From: DATEHQ01 sp035279525
GTDB taxonomy: Bacteria; Chloroflexota; Dormibacteria; Dormibacterales; Dormibacteraceae
Assembly (NCBI GenBank): GCA_035279525.1
Contig: DATEHQ010000083.1
Span: 1-51,549, forward strand
Length of the DNA stretch: 51,549 nucleotides
Direction of reading: 5' to 3'
A model generated the notes under the pieces. The model ran no database searches. It was not told the DNA's origin and saw only the letters and a list, made by a program, of their open reading frames with translations. Position 1 is the first letter of the stretch; each line of letters opens with the position of its first letter. Shown piece by piece: positions 1-6,710 of this stretch. The position numbers and the translations under genes were made by a program.

Positions 1-314
1 GCGACCAGCGCGGTGCGCGCGGCCTCGATGTCGGTGACGACCAGGTACAGGCCCTGGGCCGAGCCCGGCGCGGCCGAGGTCTTCTTCGTGCCGAACTGGA
101 TCGAGCAGCACGAGCCGGGCGGCGTGAACTGGACGCCGCGGAAGCCGTTCTCGAAGCCGAAGTCGGCGTCGAGCCTCCATCCGAGGCCCCCATAGAAAGC
201 CTTCGCCCGATCGACGTCGGACACGGGGATGACGACCACCTCGAGCTTCAGATCGACGTGGGCGGGGCGCTCCGCCGCGCTCCTGTCGGCGCCACCGGGT
301 TCCACCGTGCTCAT
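1..314 (-). CDS. VOC (glyoxalase/bleomycin-resistance-like) family protein, C-terminus cut by window edge
   Basis: About 104 residues are visible, beginning MSTVEPGGADRS at the ATG at 314-312 and running off the left edge. After a short polar leader, the stretch LEVVVIPVSDVDRAKAFYGG is the usual first beta-alpha unit of a VOC module (metal-binding or bleomycin/glyoxalase fold). It is followed by FRGVQFTPPGSCCSIQFG and LYLVVTDIEAARTAL, the expected pattern for a single-domain VOC protein of about 130-150 aa. Substrate cannot be told. It is transcribed divergently from the HTH gene at 352 and its start codon abuts the inverted repeats between them, so shared control is likely (inference). Confidence 0.85.
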   Translation of the reverse strand, partial: MSTVEPGGADRSAAERPAHVDLKLEVVVIPVSDVDRAKAFYGGLGWRLDADFGFENGFRGVQFTPPGSCCSIQFGTKKTSAAPGSAQGLYLVVTDIEAARTALV

Positions 315-318
315 AGCG

Positions 319-352
319 TTCTCATGATTGATAACGCTATCATCATTGAGAA
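319..352. promoter_or_regulatory. Inverted-repeat operator in the VOC / HTH-regulator divergent promoter
   Basis: TTCTCA (319-324) is mirrored by TGAGAA (347-352), with further dyad matches TGAT/ATCA inside. Offset from it is a second dyad, ATAGCGTT (313-320) with AACGCTAT (333-340). The block covers the -10-like TATCAT of the regulator and touches both start codons. Autoregulation is inferred from the position. Confidence 0.55.
338..343 (+). promoter_or_regulatory. -10-like hexamer of the HTH regulator gene (leaderless type)
   Basis: TATCAT lies 8 nt before the ATG at 352 and no Shine-Dalgarno is present, as expected for a leaderless mRNA. Confidence 0.45.
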
Positions 353-894
353 TGAAGCGCGCCGACCTGCTCCTCCATCCGGTACGGCTCCGGCTCCTCC
401 TTGCGTTCGCCAACGATCGGCGCCTGACCCCGAAGCAGGCCTCTGCCGCCCTGCGTGACGTGCCGCAGGCCACGGTTTACCGCCAGATCGAGCGACTGCA
501 TCGCGGCGGGGCCCTGGAAGTCGTGGCCGAGCGACGGATCCGCGGTGCGGTCGAGCGGACTTTCGCGATCGCGGCGGGAGGCGGGCTTCTGTCGCCAGAC
601 GACCTCGCCAGGATGTCGCGCGACGAGCAACTCGGATACTTCCAGGCATTCCTCGCCGGCCTGATCGACCAGTTCGACAAGTATCTCGAACGGCCCGACA
701 TCGACCTGGTGCGGGATGGGGCCGGCTACAGCGCCGTTGTGCTCAACCTCACCGATGACGAATTCATCGAGATGGCCAAGGCCATGAACCTGGCGCTGCG
801 TCCCTATCTCACGCGCGAAGCCAGGCCCGATCGCAAGCGTCGCGTTCTGGCGACCGTCCTGGTCCCGGTCAACGAGAGCGAAGGAGAAAAGTAA
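352..894 (+). CDS. Winged-helix (ArsR-like) transcriptional regulator
   Basis: This is a 180-aa one-component regulator. The N-terminus MKRADLLLHPVRLRLLLAF is the typical opening helix of ArsR-like winged-helix proteins. Residues about 25-50 (LTPKQASAALRDVPQATVYR) form the helix-turn-helix, followed by a wing (residues about 54-70, LEVVAERRIRGAVERTF). The C-terminal 100 residues form a helical and beta region with no metal-binding Cys pairs, so it is probably not a metal sensor. I chose ATG 352 over upstream TTG 328 because homology starts at MKRADLL and the operator lies just upstream. It heads an operon with a PLDc_N protein and an ABC exporter, whose expression it probably controls together with its own (inference). 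Confidence 0.85.
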   Translation: MKRADLLLHPVRLRLLLAFANDRRLTPKQASAALRDVPQATVYRQIERLHRGGALEVVAERRIRGAVERTFAIAAGGGLLSPDDLARMSRDEQLGYFQAFLAGLIDQFDKYLERPDIDLVRDGAGYSAVVLNLTDDEFIEMAKAMNLALRPYLTREARPDRKRRVLATVLVPVNESEGEK

Positions 895-897
895 TCG

Positions 898-1236
898 ATG
901 CATGCCACCCTGCTGCCGGCCGCCGCGAACCTTGCAAAAACGCCCCTCCCGGTTCTCGCTGTGCTCGGAATCCTGGGAGCGGTCGAAGTCGGCGTCGACA
1001 TCGTGGCGCTGGTGGATCTCTACCGGAGACCGGCGAAACGGGTGGTGGGGGAGAACAAATGGATCTGGCTCGCGGTCATCATCCTGGTCAACCTGCTCGG
1101 CGCCGTCATCTATCTGGCCGCCGGCCGCAAGCCTGCCCAGGTGGACGACGCGACGGCTTCGCACTCGCCCACCGCGCGCACCGAAGACATCGTCGACTCT
1201 CTTTACGGGCGCCCCGGCGGCACTGATCAGACGTGA
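898..1236 (+). CDS. Small PLDc_N-domain membrane protein
   Basis: This 112-aa protein has two hydrophobic segments (about residues 15-42 and 56-75). The block WIWLAVIILVNLLGAVIYL ends in the characteristic GAVIYLAAGR of the PLDc_N domain, the membrane anchor found at the N-terminus of cardiolipin synthases and as a stand-alone protein beside ABC transporters. There are no phospholipase HKD motifs, so no catalysis is expected. It starts 3 nt after the regulator stop and overlaps the ABC ATPase by GTGA (1233-1236), so it is part of the same operon. It may be an accessory or immunity-like subunit of the exporter; this is inference from context. Confidence 0.8.
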   Translation: MHATLLPAAANLAKTPLPVLAVLGILGAVEVGVDIVALVDLYRRPAKRVVGENKWIWLAVIILVNLLGAVIYLAAGRKPAQVDDATASHSPTARTEDIVDSLYGRPGGTDQT

Positions 1237-2159
1237 CACCGGCGATTCAGACCACGGGCCTCACGAAGGCTTACGGCCAGCATCGAGCGCTCGATTCCGT
1301 GGACCTGGTCGTCGAGGAGGGATCCGTCTTCGGGTTCCTCGGTCCGAACGGAGCGGGCAAGACCACCATGGTCCGGCTCCTGACCGGCCTCTCGCGCCCA
1401 ACCAGCGGCTCGGCTCAGATTCTCGGCTCCGAGGTGGCTGGAGCCAACTCTGCGCGCTCCCTCATCGGCTACCTCCCCGACGTGCCGGGCTTCTACGAGT
1501 GGATGAGCGGCAGAGAGTTTCTCCAGCTGGCCGGTCGCCTCTTCGGTATTCGCGACCCCGTGCTGGGCCGGCGTGTTCAGAACCTGCTCGAGCTCGCGGG
1601 GCTGCGCGATGTGGAAACAAAGATCGGCGGTTATTCGCGCGGTATGAAGCAGCGTCTTGGTGTGGCGCAGGCTCTGATCAACGCTCCGAGGCTTTTGATC
1701 CTCGACGAACCGACAAGCGCGCTTGATCCGATCGGGCGAAAGGACGTCCTCGAGATGCTGTCCTCCCTGCGCGGCCGCGCCACGGTGTTCTTCTCCACGC
1801 ACATCCTCTCCGACGTCGAGCGTGTTTGCGACACGGTGGCCATTCTCGACCGCGGTCACCTGGTCACGCAGGCACCGATCCACCAGCTGAAACAGCGCTA
1901 CGGGGCGCACAAGGTGATCGTGGAGGTCACCGACCGGGCCGATGAGCTGGCCCAGGAAATCGAGACTCAACCATGGGTCACATCGGTCGCGCGGAGCGCC
2001 AATGGCGGAATCGAGATCACCGTCGCGGAAGTGGGCGCCGCGCAGAAGCAAATTCCCGCGATGGTGGCCGCAAGGGGAATCGGCCTGGCTCGGCTGGAGG
2101 CGGGAGAGGTGCAGCTGGAAGAGGTATTCGTCGACCTGGTCGGCGGTCAACGCAGATGA
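1233..2159 (+). CDS. ABC transporter ATP-binding protein
   Basis: This 308-aa nucleotide-binding subunit of an ABC-2 type exporter starts at GTG 1233. Visible motifs are Walker A GPNGAGKTT (about residue 37), the signature loop YSRGMKQR, Walker B LLILDEPTSALDP and the switch histidine in FFSTHILSDVE. The C-terminal 80 residues (VIVEVTDRADELAQ onward) are the DUF4162-like tail common in CcmA/NatA-type ATPases. It overlaps its permease by ATGA (2156-2159). The cargo is unknown; similar HTH/PLDc_N/ABC sets are often linked to antimicrobial peptide or lipid export (inference). Confidence 0.93.
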   Translation: MTPAIQTTGLTKAYGQHRALDSVDLVVEEGSVFGFLGPNGAGKTTMVRLLTGLSRPTSGSAQILGSEVAGANSARSLIGYLPDVPGFYEWMSGREFLQLAGRLFGIRDPVLGRRVQNLLELAGLRDVETKIGGYSRGMKQRLGVAQALINAPRLLILDEPTSALDPIGRKDVLEMLSSLRGRATVFFSTHILSDVERVCDTVAILDRGHLVTQAPIHQLKQRYGAHKVIVEVTDRADELAQEIETQPWVTSVARSANGGIEITVAEVGAAQKQIPAMVAARGIGLARLEAGEVQLEEVFVDLVGGQRR

Positions 2160-2920
2160 CCGGGTTCGTGGTGTTCATGGCGAAGGAGAGCCGCGAGATC
2201 CTGCGCACCTGGCGGATCTGGGTTCTCCCTGGCATCCTTCTCTTGTTCGCTGTATCTGGGCCTCTGCTGGCGCAGTTCACGCCGCAGCTCGTGGAGGCGG
2301 CCGTGGGCAATCGCCAGCTCAACGGATTCAAGGTCCCGACTCCCACCTACCTCGACGCCTACGCGCAGTGGCTCAAGAACCTGTCCCAGCTCGTTGTGCT
2401 GGCGCTGATCATCGTCTACGGCAGCGTGGTGAGCGGCGAGACCAGGAGTGGCACGGCCGTACTCATGCTCACCAAGCCACTCTCCCGGCCTGCATTCGTG
2501 GTGGCCAAGGCGGTGGTCCACTCGGCGTTTCTCGCGGTGCTGGTGATCGCAGGAACCCTGATCACGTGGGGCATCACCGCGATAATCTTCGGGAGCGCGC
2601 CCGGATCCGCGCTGTGGTCAGCGACGATGGCGTGGCTGGTGCTCGGCATTCTCTTCGTCGGCCTGATGACCCTGCTGTCGACGTTGATCGGCTCCGCAGC
2701 CGGGGCCGCCGGAGCAGGGTTGGGGGCGTATGCGCTGCTCCTGATCGCGGCGATCTGGAAACCTCTCGGCACCTATTCCCCAGCGGCTCTCACCACGCAG
2801 GTCACGTCACTCGCCGCCGGCAAATCAGTTGACGTCTTGTGGCCGGTGGTGACGTCTCTTCTGGTCGCTGTGGCCTGCGTTGCGCTCGCCGGCCAGGTGT
2901 TCCGCCTCAAGGATCTGTGA
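2156..2920 (+). CDS. ABC-2 type transporter permease
   Basis: This 254-aa membrane subunit is translationally coupled to the ATPase through the ATGA overlap. It opens MTGFVVFMAKESREILRTWR, the cytosolic elbow typical of ABC-2 permeases, and has about six hydrophobic segments: residues about 23-40, 77-95, 120-145, 155-180, 185-205 and 230-247. The family motif VVSGETRSGTAVLMLTKPLS sits after the second segment. It ends with GQVFRLKDL, the expected basic C-terminus, so it looks complete. It exports an unknown substrate with the upstream ATPase. Confidence 0.88.
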   Translation: MTGFVVFMAKESREILRTWRIWVLPGILLLFAVSGPLLAQFTPQLVEAAVGNRQLNGFKVPTPTYLDAYAQWLKNLSQLVVLALIIVYGSVVSGETRSGTAVLMLTKPLSRPAFVVAKAVVHSAFLAVLVIAGTLITWGITAIIFGSAPGSALWSATMAWLVLGILFVGLMTLLSTLIGSAAGAAGAGLGAYALLLIAAIWKPLGTYSPAALTTQVTSLAAGKSVDVLWPVVTSLLVAVACVALAGQVFRLKDL

Positions 2921-2921
2921 G

Positions 2922-3098
2922 CTGTGCCAGACCATCGCGCGCTGGTCGCCTGGAGGGGTTGTGGCCGCGCTCCTGTCAGGCGCGATGCAGCCAAGCTCCT
3001 GGACTTCCGATACCTGGTGGGCACTGGTTGCCAGCCTCGCCTGGTCGGTTGTGTTTGCAGGCATAGGCATCAGGTGGTTCAGGTGGAGCTCGAACTGA
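2922..3098 (+). pseudogene. Remnant C-terminus of a second ABC-2 permease
   Basis: Directly after the permease stop, another reading frame gives ELCQTIARWSPGG, then a hydrophobic stretch ending LAWSVVFAGIGIRWFRW and a TGA at 3096-3098. The RWSPGG element, a Trp-rich loop and a last helix ending in FRW are typical of ABC-2 permease C-termini. No start codon or N-terminal domain precedes it. It is probably what remains of a deleted tandem permease gene. The alternative is chance hydrophobicity in GC-rich DNA. Confidence 0.4.
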
Positions 3099-3119
3099 TC
3101 GAGGCCCTGGAAGCCTGAG

Positions 3120-3473
3120 TCAGGGCCGCGAAAGCCGCGAAGGCCGAACGCGCCGCGAGGCGGCGGCCGATTCTGCGGCGCGCTTGATCGCCTCGAGGCG
3201 GGCGTCCCAACGGGCGGCGACCTTCGCCATCGCGCGCACTGCGACGTCGAGGTGCTCGGGCTTCACCGCATAGCGCACCTCGCGGCCGTGCCGCGTGCCC
3301 TCGACCAGGCCGGCCCGGTCGAGCACGGACAGGTGCTTCGCGACCGCCTGCCGCGTGAATGGCAGCTCCGCCGCGAGCGCGGTCGGCGTGATCTCGCCAC
3401 GGGCCAGCAGCAGATCCAGGACGCGCCGCCGCGACGAGTCCGCGACCGCCTCGACCAGGTCCTCCTCTCTCAT
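3120..3473 (-). CDS. ArsR-family transcriptional regulator
   Basis: This 117-aa winged-helix repressor begins MREEDLVEAVADSSRRRVLDLLL. The HTH is ITPTALAAELPFTRQAVAKH at about residues 30-49, followed by LSVLDRAGLVEGTRHGREVRY, the recognition helix end and wing. It has no Cys or His metal site. It belongs to the ArsR subgroup paired with SRPBCC/AHSA1 proteins: its ATG overlaps the stop of the upstream SRPBCC gene by ATGA (3470-3473). It is the likely ligand for the CGCAAC palindromes between 3907 and 4003 (inference). Confidence 0.9.
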   Translation of the reverse strand: MREEDLVEAVADSSRRRVLDLLLARGEITPTALAAELPFTRQAVAKHLSVLDRAGLVEGTRHGREVRYAVKPEHLDVAVRAMAKVAARWDARLEAIKRAAESAAASRRVRPSRLSRP

Positions 3474-3907
3474 CCGCGCGGCGCATAGTCGCGCAGCCGG
3501 CCGAGGATGGTCTGCCACCCCTTCGAGTGGCGCTCGGCGTACTTCGCCTTCTGGGCGTCCGACCAGTCGCCGGTGTCGAAGCCGCTCTCGACGACGCGCA
3601 GTCGGGTGCTGCCGGCCTCGGGCTCGAGCGTGAACTCGACGAGCAGCGTGTTGCCGGCCCGGGCGACCGAGCCTTCCGGCTGGACCCAGCGGAACGCGAA
3701 ACGGCGTGGTGGCTCGACGGCCTCGATCTGCAGCTGGTACGACTCGCCACTCTTGAAGCGCATCCGGCCGCTGCCGCCAACGCGCAGCTCGACCTCCGTC
3801 TCCTCGGCGAACCACCGCTGCATGTGCCCTGGTTCGGTCACGACGTTCCAGACGATTTCGACGGGGGCATCGATCAGGATCTCGCGCTCGATCTGGTTCG
3901 GGGTCAC
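3470..3907 (-). CDS. SRPBCC / AHSA1-type (START-like) domain protein
   Basis: This 145-aa single-domain protein starts at GTG 3907-3905 (MTPNQIEREILIDAPVEIVW). IDAPVEIVWNVVTEPGHMQRWF is the classic SRPBCC opening. PPRRFAFRW, the mid-domain beta strands (TLLVEFTLEP), STRLRVVESGF and a C-terminal helix with GWQTILGRLRDY complete an AHSA1/YndB-type fold that binds hydrophobic ligands in a cavity. It forms a two-gene operon with arsR. A ligand sensor or small-molecule-binding role is only inferred. I rejected upstream starts because family similarity begins at NQIEREI and a -10 hexamer sits 6 nt before this GTG. Confidence 0.88.
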   Translation of the reverse strand: MTPNQIEREILIDAPVEIVWNVVTEPGHMQRWFAEETEVELRVGGSGRMRFKSGESYQLQIEAVEPPRRFAFRWVQPEGSVARAGNTLLVEFTLEPEAGSTRLRVVESGFDTGDWSDAQKAKYAERHSKGWQTILGRLRDYAPRG

Positions 3908-3913
3908 GCATGC

Positions 3914-3919
3914 ATCGTA
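3914..3919 (-). promoter_or_regulatory. -10-like hexamer for the SRPBCC-arsR operon (leaderless type)
   Basis: On the minus strand TACGAT ends 6 nt before GTG 3907. The palindrome at 3921-3937 falls just upstream, in the -10/-35 spacer. Confidence 0.5.
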
Positions 3920-3920
3920 T

Positions 3921-3937
3921 CGCAACCGCCGGTTGCG
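3921..3937. promoter_or_regulatory. Palindromic operator 1 (CGCAACC-3-GGTTGCG)
   Basis: This is a perfect dyad with 7-bp arms and a 3-bp centre, located in the spacer of the minus-strand promoter. It shares the CGCAAC/GTTGCG half-sites with operator 2, centre to centre 38 bp. It is a probable ArsR binding site. Confidence 0.65.
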
Positions 3938-3946
3938 GGTCTGTGC

Positions 3947-3952
3947 TAGCAT
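3947..3952 (+). promoter_or_regulatory. -10-like hexamer for the DUF899 gene
   Basis: TAGCAT is placed so that transcription would start near 3959, at the left edge of operator 2. No convincing -35 is visible. Confidence 0.35.
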
Positions 3953-3958
3953 CGGACG

Positions 3959-3975
3959 CGCAACCATTCGTTGCG
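3959..3975. promoter_or_regulatory. Palindromic operator 2 (CGCAAC-5-GTTGCG)
   Basis: This is a perfect dyad with 6-bp arms and a 5-bp spacer between the plus-strand -10 and the Shine-Dalgarno of the DUF899 gene. It has the same half-sites as operator 1, so one regulator probably controls both directions. Confidence 0.65.
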
Positions 3976-4002
3976 TATTCGGTTTTGAGGAGGCATGAGC
4001 CA

Positions 4003-4728
4003 ATGGAGCACAGGGTCGTTTCACACCAGGAATGGGTCGAGGCGCGCCGCAGGCACCTCGCAGACGAGAAGAGGTTCACCCGCGAGCGCGACGCCCTCAG
4101 CCAGGCCCGCCGCGACCTGCCATGGGAGCGGGTCGAAAAGGATTACGTGTTCGAGGGACCGCACGGCAAGCGGTCGCTGGGCGACCTGTTCGACGGCCGT
4201 GGCCAGCTCGTCATCTACCACGCGATGTTCAACCCGGAAACCGCCACAGGTCGCACGAGCTGGACGAGGGACGCGGCGTGCCCGGCATGCTCGTTCTGGA
4301 TGGACAACTTCGAGCGGATCGTGGTGCACCTGAATCACCGGGACATCACCATGGCGGCGATCTCGATGGCCCCGCTCCCGGCGATCGAGGCGTACCGCAA
4401 GAGGATGGGCTGGACGTTTCCCTGGTACTCCTCGGATGGCTCGGACTTCAACTTCGACTATCACGTGTCGTTCGACGCCGAACAGATGGAGTCCGGGAGG
4501 GTCGACTACAACTTTCGCATCGAGGCTGTGGGACAATCGGAGTCGCCGGGCGTCAGCGTCTTCCTGCGCGATGGCGGGCCGATCTACCACACGTACACGA
4601 CCTACGCGCGTGGACTCGACATGCTGAACGTGGCGTACCACTACATGGACCTGGTGCCAAAGGGTCGTGACGAAGGAGCTGCGAACGGGATGTCCTGGCT
4701 GCACCGCCGCGATGAGTACCCCGCCTGA
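4003..4728 (+). CDS. DUF899 (thioredoxin-like) family protein
   Basis: This 241-aa protein begins MEHRVVSHQEWVEARRRHLADE, the standard start of DUF899 proteins. The motif LPWERVEKDYVFEGPHGKRS is followed by the thioredoxin-like core: LVIYHAMFNP, then CPACSFWMDNFE, whose CPAC matches the redox CxxC position, and later FPWYSSDGSDFNFDYHVSF and YHTYTTYARGLDML, all hallmarks of the family. A GAGGAGG Shine-Dalgarno at 3987-3993 favours ATG 4003 over the out-of-frame ATG at 3995. Biochemical function is not established. It is followed with a 1-bp overlap by a DUF2182 gene and is likely controlled by the divergent ArsR. Confidence 0.92.
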   Translation: MEHRVVSHQEWVEARRRHLADEKRFTRERDALSQARRDLPWERVEKDYVFEGPHGKRSLGDLFDGRGQLVIYHAMFNPETATGRTSWTRDAACPACSFWMDNFERIVVHLNHRDITMAAISMAPLPAIEAYRKRMGWTFPWYSSDGSDFNFDYHVSFDAEQMESGRVDYNFRIEAVGQSESPGVSVFLRDGGPIYHTYTTYARGLDMLNVAYHYMDLVPKGRDEGAANGMSWLHRRDEYPA

Positions 4729-5177
4729 TGGGGACGAGCATGGCCATGTTGATGGCGGCGATGATGGCGGCCACCGCGGTGCCATTCTTCGTGGCTTTTG
4801 GGCGCGACACCAAACGCCCGGCGGCGATCGCGACAGTGGTCGTCATCTATGCGGCGGTATGGGGGCTCATCGGAGTGGCCGCCGCGGCGCTCATGGATCG
4901 GGTGATGATGCCTGGTGGGCCGGTCGTCATCGGCGCGGCGCTTGCGTTCGCCGTCGTCTATGCGGTCATGCCGTGGAGCCGGTGGGCCCGCGGCCGGTGC
5001 AGCGAGATGTGCCGGCGCGTGGCGCGAGGCCCCGCCCTTCGCGAGGGCACTACCTACGCCGCGTGCTGTGTGGTCTGCACTGCCGGCGTGATGGGAGCCC
5101 TGATCGTGCTCGGCATGTCCAACCTGCCGTTGATGGCGGGGGCGACGGCGGTGATGCTTGTCTACAAGCTCATCTGA
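4728..5177 (+). CDS. DUF2182-like integral membrane protein
   Basis: This 149-aa protein starts in a TGATG overlap with the DUF899 stop. It has four hydrophobic segments. The Met-rich first helix (MAMLMAAMMAATAVPFF), the pair RCSEMCRR and later the cluster YAACCVVCTAGVMGAL, with the C-terminal LGMSNLPLMAGATAVMLVYKL, are typical of DUF2182 predicted metal-binding membrane proteins. At 149 aa it is shorter than the usual 220-270 aa and lacks an N-terminal helix, so it is a short variant or N-terminally reduced. The Met/Cys content suggests soft-metal (copper-like) binding, which is inference. Confidence 0.7.
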   Translation: MGTSMAMLMAAMMAATAVPFFVAFGRDTKRPAAIATVVVIYAAVWGLIGVAAAALMDRVMMPGGPVVIGAALAFAVVYAVMPWSRWARGRCSEMCRRVARGPALREGTTYAACCVVCTAGVMGALIVLGMSNLPLMAGATAVMLVYKLI

Positions 5178-5208
5178 TCGGCATCAGGTCCGCGATCGCT
5201 GCTCAGGA

Positions 5209-5233
5209 CCAGGGGCCAACCGAAGGCCCCTGG
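5209..5233 (+). terminator. Hairpin after the DUF899-DUF2182 operon
   Basis: CCAGGGGCC (5209-5217) pairs perfectly with GGCCCCTGG (5225-5233) around a 7-nt loop, and GGA/TCC extends the stem past a bulge. The following T-rich tract is weak (ATTACTTTTC), so intrinsic termination is probable rather than certain. Confidence 0.55.
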
Positions 5234-5273
5234 AGTCCGATTACTTTTCAACCTGGCAGCCGTCGAAATTGAT

Positions 5274-6152
5274 ATGACCACGCACAAGCTCGTAACCACC
5301 GAGGCCGACATCGCGTATGACGTCCGCGGCCCGCTGCCCACCGCCGACGGGCGCCCGCCGCTGTTCATGATCGCCCAGCCCATGGACGCCAGCGGCTTCA
5401 ATACCCTGGCGTCCCACTTTCCCGACCGCACCGTGATCACCTACGACCCCCGCGGCATCGGTCGCAGCACCCGCAAAGATGGGCGGGTGGACCAGTCACC
5501 CACGGTCCAGGCGGGCGATGTGCACGCCGTGATCGAGGCCCTTGGCGCCGGGCCGGTCGAGATGTTCGCCAGCAGCGGTGGGGCGGTGACCGCACTCGCC
5601 TTGGTGGCGGCCTACCCCGATGACGTGACGTGCCTCGTGGCGCACGAGCCACCGATCATCCCGGTGCTCCCAGACGCAAAGGCGGCCGAGCGCGCCCGCG
5701 CAGGATTTCGCGACGCCTATGAGGCCGGGGGACGCAGCGCTGGAATGGCGGCCTTCATCGCGATGACGTCGTGGAAGGGAGAGTTCACTGACGACTATTT
5801 CGCGCAACCGGCGCCGGATCCCGCTCAGTTCGGGATGACCACCGAAGACGACGGCTCGCGTGACGACCCATTGCTCACCGATCGTTCCTGGGCGGTCAGC
5901 GGCTATCACCCGGACGTGAACGGACTGGCCGCCGCCCGGACACGCGTCGTAATCGGTGCGGGCGAGGAGTCCAAGGGTACATTCACCTGGCGCACCTCGC
6001 TGGCCACCGCCGAGCTGCTGGGTCAGCCGCTGACAGTGTTCCCCAGCCACCATGGCGGCTTCATGGGCGGCGAGTTTGGGTATCCGGGCCAACCCGAAGC
6101 CTTCGCACGCAAACTCCGCGAGGTCCTCGATCGCGCGCTCGAAAAGACGTAA
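5274..6152 (+). CDS. Alpha/beta hydrolase
   Basis: This 292-aa protein has the alpha/beta hydrolase layout: VITYDPRGIGRS (strand and oxyanion region), the nucleophile elbow FASSGGAVTALAL around residue 102 (Ser in A-S-S-G-G, a variant of G-x-S-x-G), LVAHEPP after strand 6 and a terminal PSHHGGF, where the catalytic His is expected near residue 262. GEESKGTF is a plausible acid region. It resembles hydrolases of the EphX/proline iminopeptidase type, but the substrate cannot be assigned. It is monocistronic after a hairpin and is followed by a convergent gene. Confidence 0.82.
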   Translation: MTTHKLVTTEADIAYDVRGPLPTADGRPPLFMIAQPMDASGFNTLASHFPDRTVITYDPRGIGRSTRKDGRVDQSPTVQAGDVHAVIEALGAGPVEMFASSGGAVTALALVAAYPDDVTCLVAHEPPIIPVLPDAKAAERARAGFRDAYEAGGRSAGMAAFIAMTSWKGEFTDDYFAQPAPDPAQFGMTTEDDGSRDDPLLTDRSWAVSGYHPDVNGLAAARTRVVIGAGEESKGTFTWRTSLATAELLGQPLTVFPSHHGGFMGGEFGYPGQPEAFARKLREVLDRALEKT

Positions 6153-6161
6153 TTCCGCGGC

Positions 6162-6662
6162 TCAGAAGGCGTCGGGGGGACACCGCCACGTGCCGGTGAC
6201 GTGTCCGACCACCGTGCTCGGGTCGGTGTTCACGGCCAGGGCGAGGTCCACCGTGCCCGACCTGAGGTCCCGAGAGACGACCAAGGTACCGGCGTTGCCG
6301 AGCGCCGGGTAGTAGTGGTCGCCGTTCACGTCGAAGCCCACACCGCCGCCGGGATAGCTGCCCGCGCCGTAGAAGCTGATCTTCGTTATGTTGAGGCTCA
6401 CCTCCTTGCCGCCCACGTCGCCGACGATGGGACCCGCGACGTAGGAGCTGCCGCCGCCGGTGCAAACGTAGGTGTCGCCGCGGTGGGCCGAGGTCATGTG
6501 CCCTGCCAGGGCCCCTGTGAACGCGAGGTCCTCCGCGACGCTTCCATCCGATGAAGCGGGTGCCGCCGAGGTGGCAGGTGAGCTTGCCGCTCCTCCACCG
6601 GGCGCACCCCCACATGCAGGAGCCGCCGACGCGGCGCAGGCGAGGATGATCAGTAAACGCAT
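6162..6662 (-). CDS. Putative secreted protein or lipoprotein, function unknown
   Basis: This 166-aa protein has a hydrophobic start (MRLLIILACAASAAPACGG). The Cys at position 17 after AAPA could be a lipobox cysteine, although the box is not canonical. A Gly/Ala/Ser linker follows, then a beta-rich region with HRGDTYVCTGGGSSY, VSLNITKISFYGAGSYPGGGVGF and a final GTWRCPP, where two Cys residues could form a disulfide. I do not recognise the family. An extracytoplasmic location is the only inference. It faces convergently into the hydrolase gene (9-bp gap). Confidence 0.6.
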   Translation of the reverse strand: MRLLIILACAASAAPACGGAPGGGAASSPATSAAPASSDGSVAEDLAFTGALAGHMTSAHRGDTYVCTGGGSSYVAGPIVGDVGGKEVSLNITKISFYGAGSYPGGGVGFDVNGDHYYPALGNAGTLVVSRDLRSGTVDLALAVNTDPSTVVGHVTGTWRCPPDAF

Positions 6663-6698
6663 GAGACGCCGGGCGGTTAGGGCCACGGCGCGCCAGGG

Positions 6699-6704
6699 TA
6701 TCTC
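6699..6704 (+). promoter_or_regulatory. -10-like hexamer for the CatE-like gene (leaderless type)
   Basis: TATCTC ends 6 nt before ATG 6711; no Shine-Dalgarno is visible. The last base departs from TANNNT. Confidence 0.35.
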
Positions 6705-6710
6705 ATTCTC

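Noticed and set aside
3995..4333. Alternative ATG 3995 frame just after the GAGGAGG Shine-Dalgarno
   Set aside because: Spacing is too short and the product is a frame-shifted shadow of the DUF899 protein, whose own ATG 4003 is correctly spaced.
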